Below, piece by piece: positions 15,075 through 22,604 of a DNA stretch of 22,701 nt. The DNA lies in contig JALVZP010000248.1 of assembly GCA_027037575.1 (NCBI GenBank), positions 1 to 22,701 of the forward strand, read 5' to 3'. The notes under the pieces were generated by a model. That model saw only the letters and a program-made list of their open reading frames with translations, made no database searches and was not told where the DNA came from. Each line of letters opens with the position of its first letter. Position 1 is the stretch's first letter. Both the position numbers and the translations under genes were made by a program. Source of the stretch: Desulfobacterales bacterium (lineage in GTDB: Bacteria; Desulfobacterota; DSM-4660; Desulfatiglandales; JALVZP01).

Positions 15075-16112
15075 ATGACAAAGATTCTTACAGAGAAGGA
15101 AATAGAGGCACTCAGGCAAAGTCTTTCTGAGTCAAGTCTATTAAAAGAAGACAATCAGAATAACAGGCATATAGAAACATATGACTTTATAGCCCAAAAG
15201 CATCTTCCACCAAGACTTCTAACAGTCCTTACCATGATATTCCACAGATTTACCCTTAACTTTAGGGGATCCCTTTCCCTCAAGCTGAGGAAAGTAGTAA
15301 GGATGGAACTTTTAGAAAAGACCACATTTACATTTAATGAGCTTATAGAATCCCTTAGCAATATATGTTGGATAAACATCTTAAACATAAAATCACTTGG
15401 ACAGTGTCTCTTTATTTTAGAGGCAGATCTTGCATTAAGCCTTGTAGATCTTCTTTGCGGGGGACCAGGAAAGAAGATAAAGAGAAAAAACTTTACATCC
15501 TTTGCTTTGTTAGAACAATCCTTGATTAAAAAGGTGGTAGAACTTGCTATCGGAGATCTAAAAGAGGCTTTCAATTCTGTTATAAGCACTGATATAGAAA
15601 TCCAGGGTGTTGAATTTAATCCACAGCTTTTAACAATATTCTCTCCAGATGAATTTATAGTGGTTATTCCTATTAAGGTGAGTATAGAAGATATGAGTGC
15701 AAATATGGTATTTGCACTTCCTCACAATTCTCTGAGGCCGCTTAAGGAGATACTTGAAATTAATCAAAGAAGGGGTTCTGGAAACACATGGGCAGATAGG
15801 ATAATAGATGATCTTTTAGAAGTGGAGGTAGAGGTAATAATAGATCTTGGCTACAAGAGTATATCAGTAGATGAACTTCTTGCACTTAAGGAGGGAGATA
15901 TTCTTGATTTAAATAAAGATATATCTGAAAAGATCATTTTTAAGGTGGAAGGGATACCATTCTTTGAAGGCTATCCTGTAGAGATAAAAGGAAATAAAGG
16001 GATAAAAATATCAAATCTAATAGGAGGGGAAGAAGATGAATCAGATGAAGGCAAAGGAGAAGATAAAGGACATACTGAGAAACGTGGCAGAGCAGGAGGT
16101 GGCGTCTCCTAA
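15075..16112 (+). CDS. fliM: Flagellar motor switch protein FliM
   Basis: At 345 aa it carries the three FliM parts. The N-terminal ILTEKEIEALRQSL corresponds to the CheY-P-binding 'LSQxEIDALL' peptide. The middle CheC-like domain has GGPG at 129-132 (FliG contact), and the C-terminal SpoA domain spans about residues 250-316 ('VEVEVIIDLGYKSISVDELLALKEGDILDL'). The last ~26 residues, after the SpoA domain, are low-complexity Gly/Glu/Lys; they are read from DNA that also encodes the start of FliN in another frame (77-nt overlap). A GGAGAGGAG ribosome-binding site precedes ATG 15075. Retention of the N-terminal peptide suggests CheY control, although no che genes are in the window. Confidence 0.94.
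   Translation: MTKILTEKEIEALRQSLSESSLLKEDNQNNRHIETYDFIAQKHLPPRLLTVLTMIFHRFTLNFRGSLSLKLRKVVRMELLEKTTFTFNELIESLSNICWINILNIKSLGQCLFILEADLALSLVDLLCGGPGKKIKRKNFTSFALLEQSLIKKVVELAIGDLKEAFNSVISTDIEIQGVEFNPQLLTIFSPDEFIVVIPIKVSIEDMSANMVFALPHNSLRPLKEILEINQRRGSGNTWADRIIDDLLEVEVEVIIDLGYKSISVDELLALKEGDILDLNKDISEKIIFKVEGIPFFEGYPVEIKGNKGIKISNLIGGEEDESDEGKGEDKGHTEKRGRAGGGVS
16022..16027 (+). promoter_or_regulatory. Ribosome-binding site for fliN inside fliM
   Basis: AGGAGG, 8 nt before ATG 16036, lies within the 3' part of fliM. It fixes the fliN start and shows that the 77-nt overlap is real rather than caused by a wrong start choice. Confidence 0.6.
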
Positions 16113-16365
16113 TATAAGCATGATTTTGGATATTCCTCTTCAGATTACAGTCGAGCTTGGAAGAACAAAGATGACAATAAAAGAGCTGCTCAGACTTGGA
16201 GAGGGGTCAATTGTAGAGCTTCCTGTTCCGGCAGGTGATCCACTGGATATACTTGTAAATCAAAAGCCAATTGCAAAGGGGGAAGTAGTGGTAGTGAACG
16301 AAAAGTATGGGATAAGGATACTTTCTATAATAAGTGAAAAGGAGAGATTGGAGCAGCTAAAATGA
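16036..16365 (+). CDS. fliN: Flagellar motor switch protein FliN
   Basis: This 109-aa protein consists of a short N-terminal helix and one SpoA domain (about 29-100). It shows 'ISMILDIPLQITVELGRTKMTIKELLRLGEGSIVEL' and 'PAGDPLDILVNQKPIAKGEVVVVNEKYGIRI', the standard FliN signature. With FliM it builds the lower C-ring and docks FliH for export. The start ATG 16036 is supported by AGGAGG 8 nt upstream. The first 26 codons lie over the tail of fliM in a different frame. The stop overlaps fliO in ATGA. Confidence 0.95.
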   Translation: MNQMKAKEKIKDILRNVAEQEVASPNISMILDIPLQITVELGRTKMTIKELLRLGEGSIVELPVPAGDPLDILVNQKPIAKGEVVVVNEKYGIRILSIISEKERLEQLK

Positions 16366-17438
16366 AGAATTTATTAAGCCTTGTTATATTGTTTTTCTTT
16401 TTATTTATTAATTCTGCATATCCTTCCATGCCAAATACACTTTTGGATATAGGAATGTTAGAAAAGAAGGATGGTAAAGCAATTGTTTTTATCTTTTCTA
16501 AGCCTGCAGAAGGAAAGAGCTGGAAGATAAAATTTAATAAAAATAATTTGAATATAGTCCTTTACAATTTTTCTACTACCTTAAAAAAGGAAAATATCAA
16601 ATTGAATCTTCCTCCTGTTCAGGATATAAATATCCAGAGAAAGGGAAACGATATTGTTTTATCCCTAATTTTAAAAGATGAAATAAAGCCTCTTATTTCT
16701 TCTAAACTTCTTACCTTTCTTACAAAGGATCCTCATATGCTTGGAATAATGTTTACAAATAAGTATCTGGAAAGATTTAAGCAACAGGAGAAGACAATTA
16801 GCCAGGTAGATAAAAAGATAAAAGAGAAAAAGCCGGTAAAAAAAGAGAATCCTTCTGATATAGATATACCTTTTATAAAATATGAAGACATCTTTGCAAT
16901 TCCATCCAAAGAAAAGAAGGTAAAAGAGGCTAAACAAAAGAATGAGACCGGACCAAAGGGAAAAGCAAAAAAAGAGATCTTGAGTCCTAAGTCTATAAGA
17001 AAAGAAATTAACATAAAGGAAGCCAAAGAGTATATAAAGAGTAAGCCTGTCTTAAGATTAATAAAAGAAGATAAGAAGAAAAAGGAGGAGTTTCCTGTAA
17101 CAAGGCTTGTTGCTTCTCTTTTTGCAGTCTTGGGTATATTGCTTATAAGTCTTTTTGCATGGAAGAAGATGCTTTTCCTCAAAAATAGATCCAACCAGCA
17201 TCTTATAAAGATACTTGGAGTGCATCATTTTGGGACAAGGCAATCTATTGCAATTGTTCAGATAGCAGACGAGTGCTTTCTTATAGGTGTTACCCCAGAG
17301 AATATACAGCTTCTGACAAAACTTAATATAAGAAATTTTAAGATAAGCTCTGAAAAGGAATCGTTTGAGGAAAAAGGGGATCAAAGGGCAATAATAAATG
17401 TGCTTAAATCAAGATTTAATCAGCTTAGGAAGGTATGA
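16362..17438 (+). CDS. fliO: FliO-type export protein with a large periplasmic N-terminal domain
   Basis: The 358-aa product is much longer than usual FliO (roughly 100-220 aa). Order: signal peptide (about 1-20); a beta-rich stretch (about 25-135: '[32 protein letters not shown]', '[19 protein letters not shown]'), which in pattern resembles AMIN domains of cell-wall-targeted proteins; a long Lys/Glu/Pro linker (140-245); a membrane helix (about 247-268); and the FliO core [20 protein letters not shown] followed by [18 protein letters not shown] (280-321). FliO helps assemble the FliP-FliR export gate. The N-terminal domain implies a periplasmic, perhaps peptidoglycan-contacting, role not found in short FliO. 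The AMIN resemblance is by pattern only. It overlaps fliN and fliP by 4 nt each. Confidence 0.8.
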   Translation: MKNLLSLVILFFFLFINSAYPSMPNTLLDIGMLEKKDGKAIVFIFSKPAEGKSWKIKFNKNNLNIVLYNFSTTLKKENIKLNLPPVQDINIQRKGNDIVLSLILKDEIKPLISSKLLTFLTKDPHMLGIMFTNKYLERFKQQEKTISQVDKKIKEKKPVKKENPSDIDIPFIKYEDIFAIPSKEKKVKEAKQKNETGPKGKAKKEILSPKSIRKEINIKEAKEYIKSKPVLRLIKEDKKKKEEFPVTRLVASLFAVLGILLISLFAWKKMLFLKNRSNQHLIKILGVHHFGTRQSIAIVQIADECFLIGVTPENIQLLTKLNIRNFKISSEKESFEEKGDQRAIINVLKSRFNQLRKV

Positions 17439-18085
17439 ACTTTCAGGCAACATATGATCTTAGCACAGTAATGAAGATAGCAGGGATAATTACCTTAATT
17501 ACCCTTGCCCCTGCTATCCTTATAATGCTTACCTCCTTTACTAGAATCATCATAGTATTCTCCCTTTTAAGACAGGCATTAGGAACACAGCAGATGCCAC
17601 CAAATCAGGTGTTAATTGGAATATCCCTTTTTCTTACATTCTTTCTTATGTCACCTGTGTTCAATAACATATATCAGAATGCAGTAGATCCGTATATGAA
17701 AAAGGAGATTAGCCTGGATACTGCATACCATAAGGCAATAGCCCCATTGAGAAAGTTTATGCTAAAGCAGACAAGGGAGTCTGATCTTGCACTATTTGTA
17801 GATATTGCCCATATTCCAAGACCAAAGACAGAAAAGGATCTTCCAATGAGGGTAATTGTTCCTGCATTTATTACAAGTGAGTTAAAAACGGCATTTGAGA
17901 TTGGATTCTTTATCTATATCCCATTTCTTATAATTGATATGGTTGTTGCATCTGTTCTTCTTTCCATGGGTATGCTTATGCTTCCACCTGTAATGATATC
18001 ACTACCATTTAAGCTTATGCTATTTGTCTTGGTTGATGGATGGCATCTTTTGATTGAATCCTTAGTAAAGAGCTTTGGGGTCTAA
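17435..18085 (+). CDS. fliP: Flagellar export gate protein FliP
   Basis: This 216-aa membrane protein carries the FliP/SctR signatures [20 protein letters not shown] followed by [19 protein letters not shown], and the C-terminal '[52 protein letters not shown]'. It forms the core of the inner-membrane export channel with FliQ and FliR. The N-terminus begins only a few residues before the first membrane helix. No separate cleavable signal peptide, as known in enterobacterial FliP, is visible. ATG overlaps the fliO stop in ATGA. Confidence 0.96.
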   Translation: MNFQATYDLSTVMKIAGIITLITLAPAILIMLTSFTRIIIVFSLLRQALGTQQMPPNQVLIGISLFLTFFLMSPVFNNIYQNAVDPYMKKEISLDTAYHKAIAPLRKFMLKQTRESDLALFVDIAHIPRPKTEKDLPMRVIVPAFITSELKTAFEIGFFIYIPFLIIDMVVASVLLSMGMLMLPPVMISLPFKLMLFVLVDGWHLLIESLVKSFGV

Positions 18086-18087
18086 GG

Positions 18088-18357
18088 ATGAATCCAGAAC
18101 TTATTATTCATATCTCAAGTGAGACTCTCAAAGCCATACTCCTGATTTCCATGCCAATGCTTCTTTCAGGCCTGATTGTTGGAATAATTATCAGCATAAT
18201 CCAGGTTATGACACAGATTCAGGAAATGACACTCACATTTGTTCCAAAGATAATTGTAGTCTTTATTACAATGATGATATGTGGCCCCTGGATGCTAAGA
18301 AAACTCATGGATTTTACAATAAATATATTTTCAAACATCCCGAATATAATAAGATGA
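18088..18357 (+). CDS. fliQ: Flagellar export gate protein FliQ
   Basis: This 89-aa protein with two membrane helices has the family core 'MPMLLSGLIVGIIISIIQVMTQIQEMTLTFVPKIIVVFI'. Four FliQ subunits wrap the FliP-FliR pore. It begins 2 nt after the fliP stop; GGGG/AAGG upstream serves as a ribosome-binding site. Confidence 0.95.
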   Translation: MNPELIIHISSETLKAILLISMPMLLSGLIVGIIISIIQVMTQIQEMTLTFVPKIIVVFITMMICGPWMLRKLMDFTINIFSNIPNIIR

Positions 18358-18360
18358 TCC

Positions 18361-19116
18361 ATGATAGATCCAATCCTATTCATACTGGTCTTCATCAGAA
18401 TAACTATTATCCTTCTATTTATCCCCATATTTGGATCACAAATAGTTCCAAAGACAGCAAAGATTGGATTATGTGGATTCTTTGCTACCATTCTTAGTAG
18501 TTATCTTCATATAGATCTGTCTCATTTAAAGGAGGATCTTCTTATTTTAAGCATCTTAAGGGACTTTATTATTTCTCTTGCGATCGGTCTTATTATCAGG
18601 TTCATATTTGATGGTATCCAGTTCGCAGGAGAATGCATATCATATCAGATGGGTCTTACCATAATGAATGTGATAGATCCTGTTTCAAGCAATCAGGTAT
18701 CTCTTATATCTAATCTAAAGCAGCTTATTGCTCTCCTTATCTTTTTTGTAATAGATGGCCATCATTATCTCATAAAGGCAATTGCTGATAGCTTTTTATA
18801 TATACCCATTGGAAGACCAATTCTTAACAAATATCTCTTTAAAGGGATAATAGGGCTTTCATCTACCATATTTCTTATTGCAATAAAGCTTTCTGCTCCA
18901 ATACTTGTTGCAATATTTTTGACAAATCTTGCAATGGGTATGATAGCCCGTGCAACACCTCAAATAAATATATTCATCCTCTCTTTTCCCCTTTACATAG
19001 GTATTGTCCTTTTGATGATGGGTATATTTATGCCATTTTTTGTTAAATTCATAAAAAATCAGCTGTATTTCATGCTTATAAATGTAAATGAAACAATAAG
19101 GAGCCTGGGGGCATAA
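18361..19116 (+). CDS. fliR: Flagellar export gate protein FliR
   Basis: The 251-aa polytopic protein has the FliR/SctT pattern: 'FIRITIILLFIPIFGSQIVPKTAKIGLCGFFA' near the N-terminus, 'FAGECISYQMGLTIMNVIDP' in the middle (equivalent to the family's 'aGeliglqmGl..a...dp'), and 'APILVAIFLTNLAMGMIARATPQINIFILSFPLYIGIVLLM' near the C-terminus. FliR completes the FliP5-FliQ4-FliR1 gate. It starts 3 nt after fliQ without a good Shine-Dalgarno, so probably by coupled translation. It overlaps flhB by one base (TAATG). Confidence 0.95.
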   Translation: MIDPILFILVFIRITIILLFIPIFGSQIVPKTAKIGLCGFFATILSSYLHIDLSHLKEDLLILSILRDFIISLAIGLIIRFIFDGIQFAGECISYQMGLTIMNVIDPVSSNQVSLISNLKQLIALLIFFVIDGHHYLIKAIADSFLYIPIGRPILNKYLFKGIIGLSSTIFLIAIKLSAPILVAIFLTNLAMGMIARATPQINIFILSFPLYIGIVLLMMGIFMPFFVKFIKNQLYFMLINVNETIRSLGA

Positions 19117-20174
19117 TGCCTTTTTTTAATGAAGAAAGGACAGAACCGGCAACGCCGAAAAGGCGTGAAGAGGCAAGGAGAGAGGGGAATGTTCCAAAGA
19201 CAAGGGAACTTCCTTCTGCACTGATAATTTTATGCCTGGGAATCCTATTCTATTTTTATGGGAAGTCCTTCCTTGATCATCTTATGAAGCTCTTTCCTCT
19301 TTTTTGGAAAGATATTTCAGCTCAATCAGGTCCAGATCAGATCTTACATATCTATTTTATTGCTACTAAACTATTAATGACCATCTTAACTCCAATATTC
19401 ATTACCATAGTCTTTATTTCTCTATTTTCCCACCTTATACAGACAGGTTTTATCTTCAGTATAGAGGTACTTACTCCTCGTTTTTCCCGGCTTAATCCAA
19501 TAAATGGGATAAAACGACTCTTTTCCTTATCTGCATTGATAGAGCTTTTAAAATCCTCAGTAAAGCTTTTTATTATTGGATATATTGCATATAGGATCTT
19601 ATCTGCTGAAGTAAACAGAATCATCTTCTGTTTATCTGGATCTATTTATCAGATTTTACTCTATACTGCCAAGCTATCCTTTAAGCTTATCTTTAATTGT
19701 GGAATTGCATTTCTGGCTCTTTCACTTCTGGACTATATATATCAGAGATACCAGTATGAACAGAATCTCAAGATGACAAAGCAGGAAGTAAAGGAAGAGA
19801 TGAAGCAGAGAGAAGGAGATCCATTGATTAAATCCAGGATAAAAAGTCTTCAAAAGAAGATGGCAATGAGCAGGATGATGCAAGAAGTTCCAAAGGCAGA
19901 TGTGGTAATTACAAATCCGACAAGGATAGCAGTTGCATTAAGATATGATAACAAAAGCATGTATGCACCAAAGGTTGTAGCAAAAGGATACGGTTTTATT
20001 GCAGCAAAGATAAAGGAGATTGCCCAAAGATATGGTATTCCTATTATAGAAAACAAATGGCTTGCAAGGATGCTGATAAGTGTAGAAGTGGGAGAATATA
20101 TTCCTTCAAAGCTATACAGGGCAGTGGCAGAGATATTAGCATATATCTATCAGATAAAGGGAAGAACTTACTGA
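19116..20174 (+). CDS. flhB: Flagellar export switch protein FlhB, with NPTR instead of NPTH
   Basis: At 352 aa it is full length. The N-terminus EERTEPATPKRREEARREGN is diagnostic. Four membrane helices follow, then a cytoplasmic linker (YQYEQNLKMTKQEVKEEMKQ) and the autocleavage region ADVVITNPTRIAVALRYD (NPTR at 267-270), and 'APKVVAKGYGFIAAKIKEIAQRYGIPIIENKWLARML' as in other FlhB. FlhB switches export from rod/hook to filament substrates after autocleavage between Asn and Pro. The usual His of NPTH is Arg here (codon AGG 19923-19925), which may alter cleavage rate. It is the last gene of the operon; flhA does not follow. The next genes run in the opposite direction 33 bp away. Confidence 0.95.
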   Translation: MPFFNEERTEPATPKRREEARREGNVPKTRELPSALIILCLGILFYFYGKSFLDHLMKLFPLFWKDISAQSGPDQILHIYFIATKLLMTILTPIFITIVFISLFSHLIQTGFIFSIEVLTPRFSRLNPINGIKRLFSLSALIELLKSSVKLFIIGYIAYRILSAEVNRIIFCLSGSIYQILLYTAKLSFKLIFNCGIAFLALSLLDYIYQRYQYEQNLKMTKQEVKEEMKQREGDPLIKSRIKSLQKKMAMSRMMQEVPKADVVITNPTRIAVALRYDNKSMYAPKVVAKGYGFIAAKIKEIAQRYGIPIIENKWLARMLISVEVGEYIPSKLYRAVAEILAYIYQIKGRTY

Positions 20175-20207
20175 GGGAGTTTCCAAACTTTAAACCAAGT
20201 TAAAAAT

Positions 20208-20714
20208 TTACTGATGTTTTCTCTTATATACCACTGTATACCACGCCAATTCTGAGCCATTATTTTTAATTGCTACTGACTCTATTGTATAGAACCAATC
20301 TCCTTCAGATGTACCTCTGGCATCCACGATCTTACAGTAGACAGTATAATTACCATAGGTATTACTCCAGTCGTTATAATTAATTATATCTCCTGGATTA
20401 GAATGACTTTTGCAATTTGTGCTACTACAGTGATTTTTACATGTAGTGCTCCAGTTTTTAGTATCCTGCTGAATTTTACATTTATAGTCTGTATCATTAG
20501 GAGACCCTTTATGTTCAAAAGGTATATCTTCTAAAAATTCTTCAATCCCTCCTTTTGCTGCTTCCATAGAAGAGGTATATCGGACTTTCATTCCTGAAAG
20601 CTTTATGCTTACATTAAGCAATGTCATAACCCCTGCAACTAAAGCAAGACATACAAGGGCAAGGATTAGTGTTGTGCCCATGACAATTCCTTTTTCTGAA
20701 TGCATATTCTTCAT
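20208..20714 (-). CDS. PilX-like minor pilus assembly protein
   Basis: The 168-aa product has the PilX N-terminal pattern: a short basic leader ending EKG (Gly9), a hydrophobic helix 'TTLILALVCLALVAGVMTLLNVSIKLSG', then 'RYTSSMEAAKGGIEEFLED', equivalent to the 'r..aa.aAEaali' stretch of PilX_N proteins. As is common for PilX, there is no Glu5 after the cleavage site. The globular part contains a cluster of cysteines (YKCKIQQ, TTCKNHCSSTNCKSH, then YCKIVDARG), so disulfide bonds are possible. It is the last gene of the minor pseudopilin operon, 2 nt after pilW-like, with AGAGGT upstream of ATG 20714. Its 3' end faces flhB. Confidence 0.75.
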   Translation of the reverse strand: MKNMHSEKGIVMGTTLILALVCLALVAGVMTLLNVSIKLSGMKVRYTSSMEAAKGGIEEFLEDIPFEHKGSPNDTDYKCKIQQDTKNWSTTCKNHCSSTNCKSHSNPGDIINYNDWSNTYGNYTVYCKIVDARGTSEGDWFYTIESVAIKNNGSELAWYTVVYKRKHQ

Positions 20715-20716
20715 TT

Positions 20717-21784
20717 TTACCTCTGCTGAGGTTTAAGATTCAGTGGATAAACGACCACTCTCATAACCTTCCATCTGTAATGGATCTCGTCTCCTGATGG
20801 TATAAAACTCTTTATAGTGCCAGTATCGTTATCTCCCAGGATTATCCTTCCACTAAAGCTATAGTTTATATCCTTGTTTCCTTCCTGGTATAAAATAAAA
20901 ACTCTTACCTGTTTGAGCCTGTTTCTTACATTAGAAGCAGAGTTGGGTAGAGTGGAGCTCCAGGAATCAATAGTTCCATCTTCGTTATTATCCAATCCAA
21001 ATACAACCTGAAAATCCTTTACACAGTCCAATATAGGCTGGGGATTCCTCCTTCCATCTGATTGATTTATGGTTGCCCTGTAGAGTTCATATGTAGTTGG
21101 GCAGCATCTATCAGGGAAACCTGTTCCAGGCTTTTTTAGATAGTAGTCCACCCTGTTAAAGGGCATTCTGGGATTGTTTGTACTTATTCCAAAGGCAAAG
21201 TATATGCTTCCTTCTTCCAAGTCATCTACAAAAGAAGGTGGTGTTATACTGGAAGGTTGGTAGTTCATCTTCTCTAATCTTCTCTCAGTATCAAAAACCA
21301 CAAAATAACCAGAGTTTGCAGTATATGGACTAAGGGGATTATACTGAATACTTGCTCCATCATTGGAAATATATCCCCATCTCTTAGTAACATTACTTAA
21401 CGAGGCAACAGAAGATTTTATAACAAGAACATCAGAATTATTAGCAGAGCCATTTCCATCATTAGAAATTACAAAAACCCTTGGAGGATTTAAGGGCGCA
21501 TCATTGAATGTAGAGGGATCAGGTGTATAGGATGAATCATTTACTGCTTCTATATAAGATATACCATTCATATCCCACGGTAACCCAAATCCTGCCATCT
21601 CTATGTCTTTCCTTAGGATTTCAAGTCCAATTCCTTCTTCTATATTTGTCTTTGCTATATTTCCTTGTTGTAATTGACTTTTTAATATAAGGGAGTAACT
21701 TTTTAAAACAATAGCTATAACTACGATAAAAATAGAAATTGCAATCAGAAGTTCAATAAGTGTAAAACCTTTTTGTTTCATCAT
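20717..21784 (-). CDS. PilW-like minor pseudopilin
   Basis: The 355-aa product begins with a type III (prepilin) signal MMKQKG/FTLIELLIAISIF, to be cut after Gly6 and methylated by prepilin peptidase. The hydrophobic helix and 'LEILRKDIEMAGFG' follow, the PilW-family pattern (RxDixqAGy). A large beta-rich domain contains 'CVKDFQVVFGLDNNEDGTIDSW', also typical of PilW. Minor pseudopilins prime pilus assembly at the inner membrane and form the pilus tip complex, often with PilY1. The start overlaps the pilV-like stop by 4 nt. ATG 21781 directly behind the first ATG is an equivalent start. Confidence 0.85.
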   Translation of the reverse strand: MMKQKGFTLIELLIAISIFIVVIAIVLKSYSLILKSQLQQGNIAKTNIEEGIGLEILRKDIEMAGFGLPWDMNGISYIEAVNDSSYTPDPSTFNDAPLNPPRVFVISNDGNGSANNSDVLVIKSSVASLSNVTKRWGYISNDGASIQYNPLSPYTANSGYFVVFDTERRLEKMNYQPSSITPPSFVDDLEEGSIYFAFGISTNNPRMPFNRVDYYLKKPGTGFPDRCCPTTYELYRATINQSDGRRNPQPILDCVKDFQVVFGLDNNEDGTIDSWSSTLPNSASNVRNRLKQVRVFILYQEGNKDINYSFSGRIILGDNDTGTIKSFIPSGDEIHYRWKVMRVVVYPLNLKPQQR

Positions 21785-22155
21785 TCTTTGTAAATTACTG
21801 TTCTTATAGTATATGAATAATCTTTCCCACCATAGCTATAGCTTACAGTAATGGCTACATCATTTGTTCCTGAAGAAAATGTAGCAGGATTAGGAGCAGA
21901 TATATTATAGGTAACTGAAAATTTACGGAAGTTTCTTATAATGAGATTTGGACAACTCTGTCCTATCCTTATTTGCTCTGCACATCCCTGTGCTATTTTT
22001 GCTGCCTCATTTCTCAGATTATTTAACATATTATATCTCATACATAAAATTAATGAATGTAACAGTGCAATAAAAACAACAGATATTATCAATATGCTTA
22101 CAAGCAATTCTATAAGAGTAAATCCCTTATCATTTGAGGATGCAAGAGCTTCCAT
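21781..22155 (-). CDS. PilV-like minor pseudopilin
   Basis: This 124-aa protein has a prepilin signal NDKG/FTLIELLVSILIISVV, cut after Gly11, and 'LNNLRNEAAKIAQGCAEQIR', comparable to PilV/PulI-type 'r..A..lAq...E.ir'. A short beta-rich domain with one central Cys pair region (GQSCPN) follows. The gene lies between fimT- and pilW-like genes, as in many minor pilin operons. The start ATG 22155 overlaps the fimT-like gene by 26 nt; GGGG lies about 8 nt upstream, and no other ATG is in frame before the signal. It could equally be called a generic type II/IV pseudopilin. Confidence 0.78.
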   Translation of the reverse strand: MEALASSNDKGFTLIELLVSILIISVVFIALLHSLILCMRYNMLNNLRNEAAKIAQGCAEQIRIGQSCPNLIIRNFRKFSVTYNISAPNPATFSSGTNDVAITVSYSYGGKDYSYTIRTVIYKE

Positions 22156-22603
22156 CCCATTTCCCCATCTTTATACGTGTCTGTGAAATGGAGATACAGC
22201 TATAATTGGGGTTACTACTTATATCAGTTACATAAATAGTCCCTAATATAGATGCAGTCCCATCAATTTCAAATCTTGCATATGGTAATGTTTTTGCAAA
22301 GTTATTTTTTAGTGTTACTCTATTGATGCTTTTTGCCTCATCTGTGATTGAATTATCCATATCTGTGTCACATACCAATCTTGCTTCTTTATTACTAAAT
22401 AAGACACCGCAAACCCTCTTTTCAATAAATGCCTTTGCCCTTGCCTCATTCAATAATGCAAAGATCTGCTTGGTATCATTTTCTATGCTTGTTTTTCTGA
22501 TCCATCTTGAATATTTCATTGCTGCTATTGTAAACAAAATGGAAAGTATTGTAATAACCACGATAAGCTCTATTAGTGTTAAGCCTTTTTCTCTTTTTTG
22601 CAT
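22130..22603 (-). CDS. FimT/GspH-like minor pseudopilin
   Basis: The 157-aa protein has a prepilin signal MQKREKG/LTLIELIVVITIL, cut after Gly7. Then comes 'DTKQIFALLNEARAKAFIEKRVCGVLF', the FimT/GspH pattern (l...l..ARseAi.r...v.v.), with 'VCDTDMDNSI' at about residue 77 as in GspH/FimT ('...D.dgng'). It is the second gene of the visible minus-strand operon and lies one base after the stop of the upstream gene. FimT-like pseudopilins take part in pilus tip assembly and in some species bind DNA for uptake. That is family knowledge, not shown here. Confidence 0.83.
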   Translation of the reverse strand: MQKREKGLTLIELIVVITILSILFTIAAMKYSRWIRKTSIENDTKQIFALLNEARAKAFIEKRVCGVLFSNKEARLVCDTDMDNSITDEAKSINRVTLKNNFAKTLPYARFEIDGTASILGTIYVTDISSNPNYSCISISQTRIKMGKWDGSSCILK

Positions 22604-22604
22604 G

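Noticed and set aside
15155..15589. 144-codon minus-strand open frame inside fliM
   Set aside because: Shadow of fliM with no family features or ribosome-binding site; similar antisense frames elsewhere (for example in fliO and fliL) were discarded for the same reason.
20186..20201. Small hairpin AACTT-6 nt-AAGTT between flhB and the convergent pilus genes
   Set aside because: Only a 5-bp A+T-rich stem with no clean T-run; too weak to call a terminator, although some termination signal is expected in this 33-bp space.
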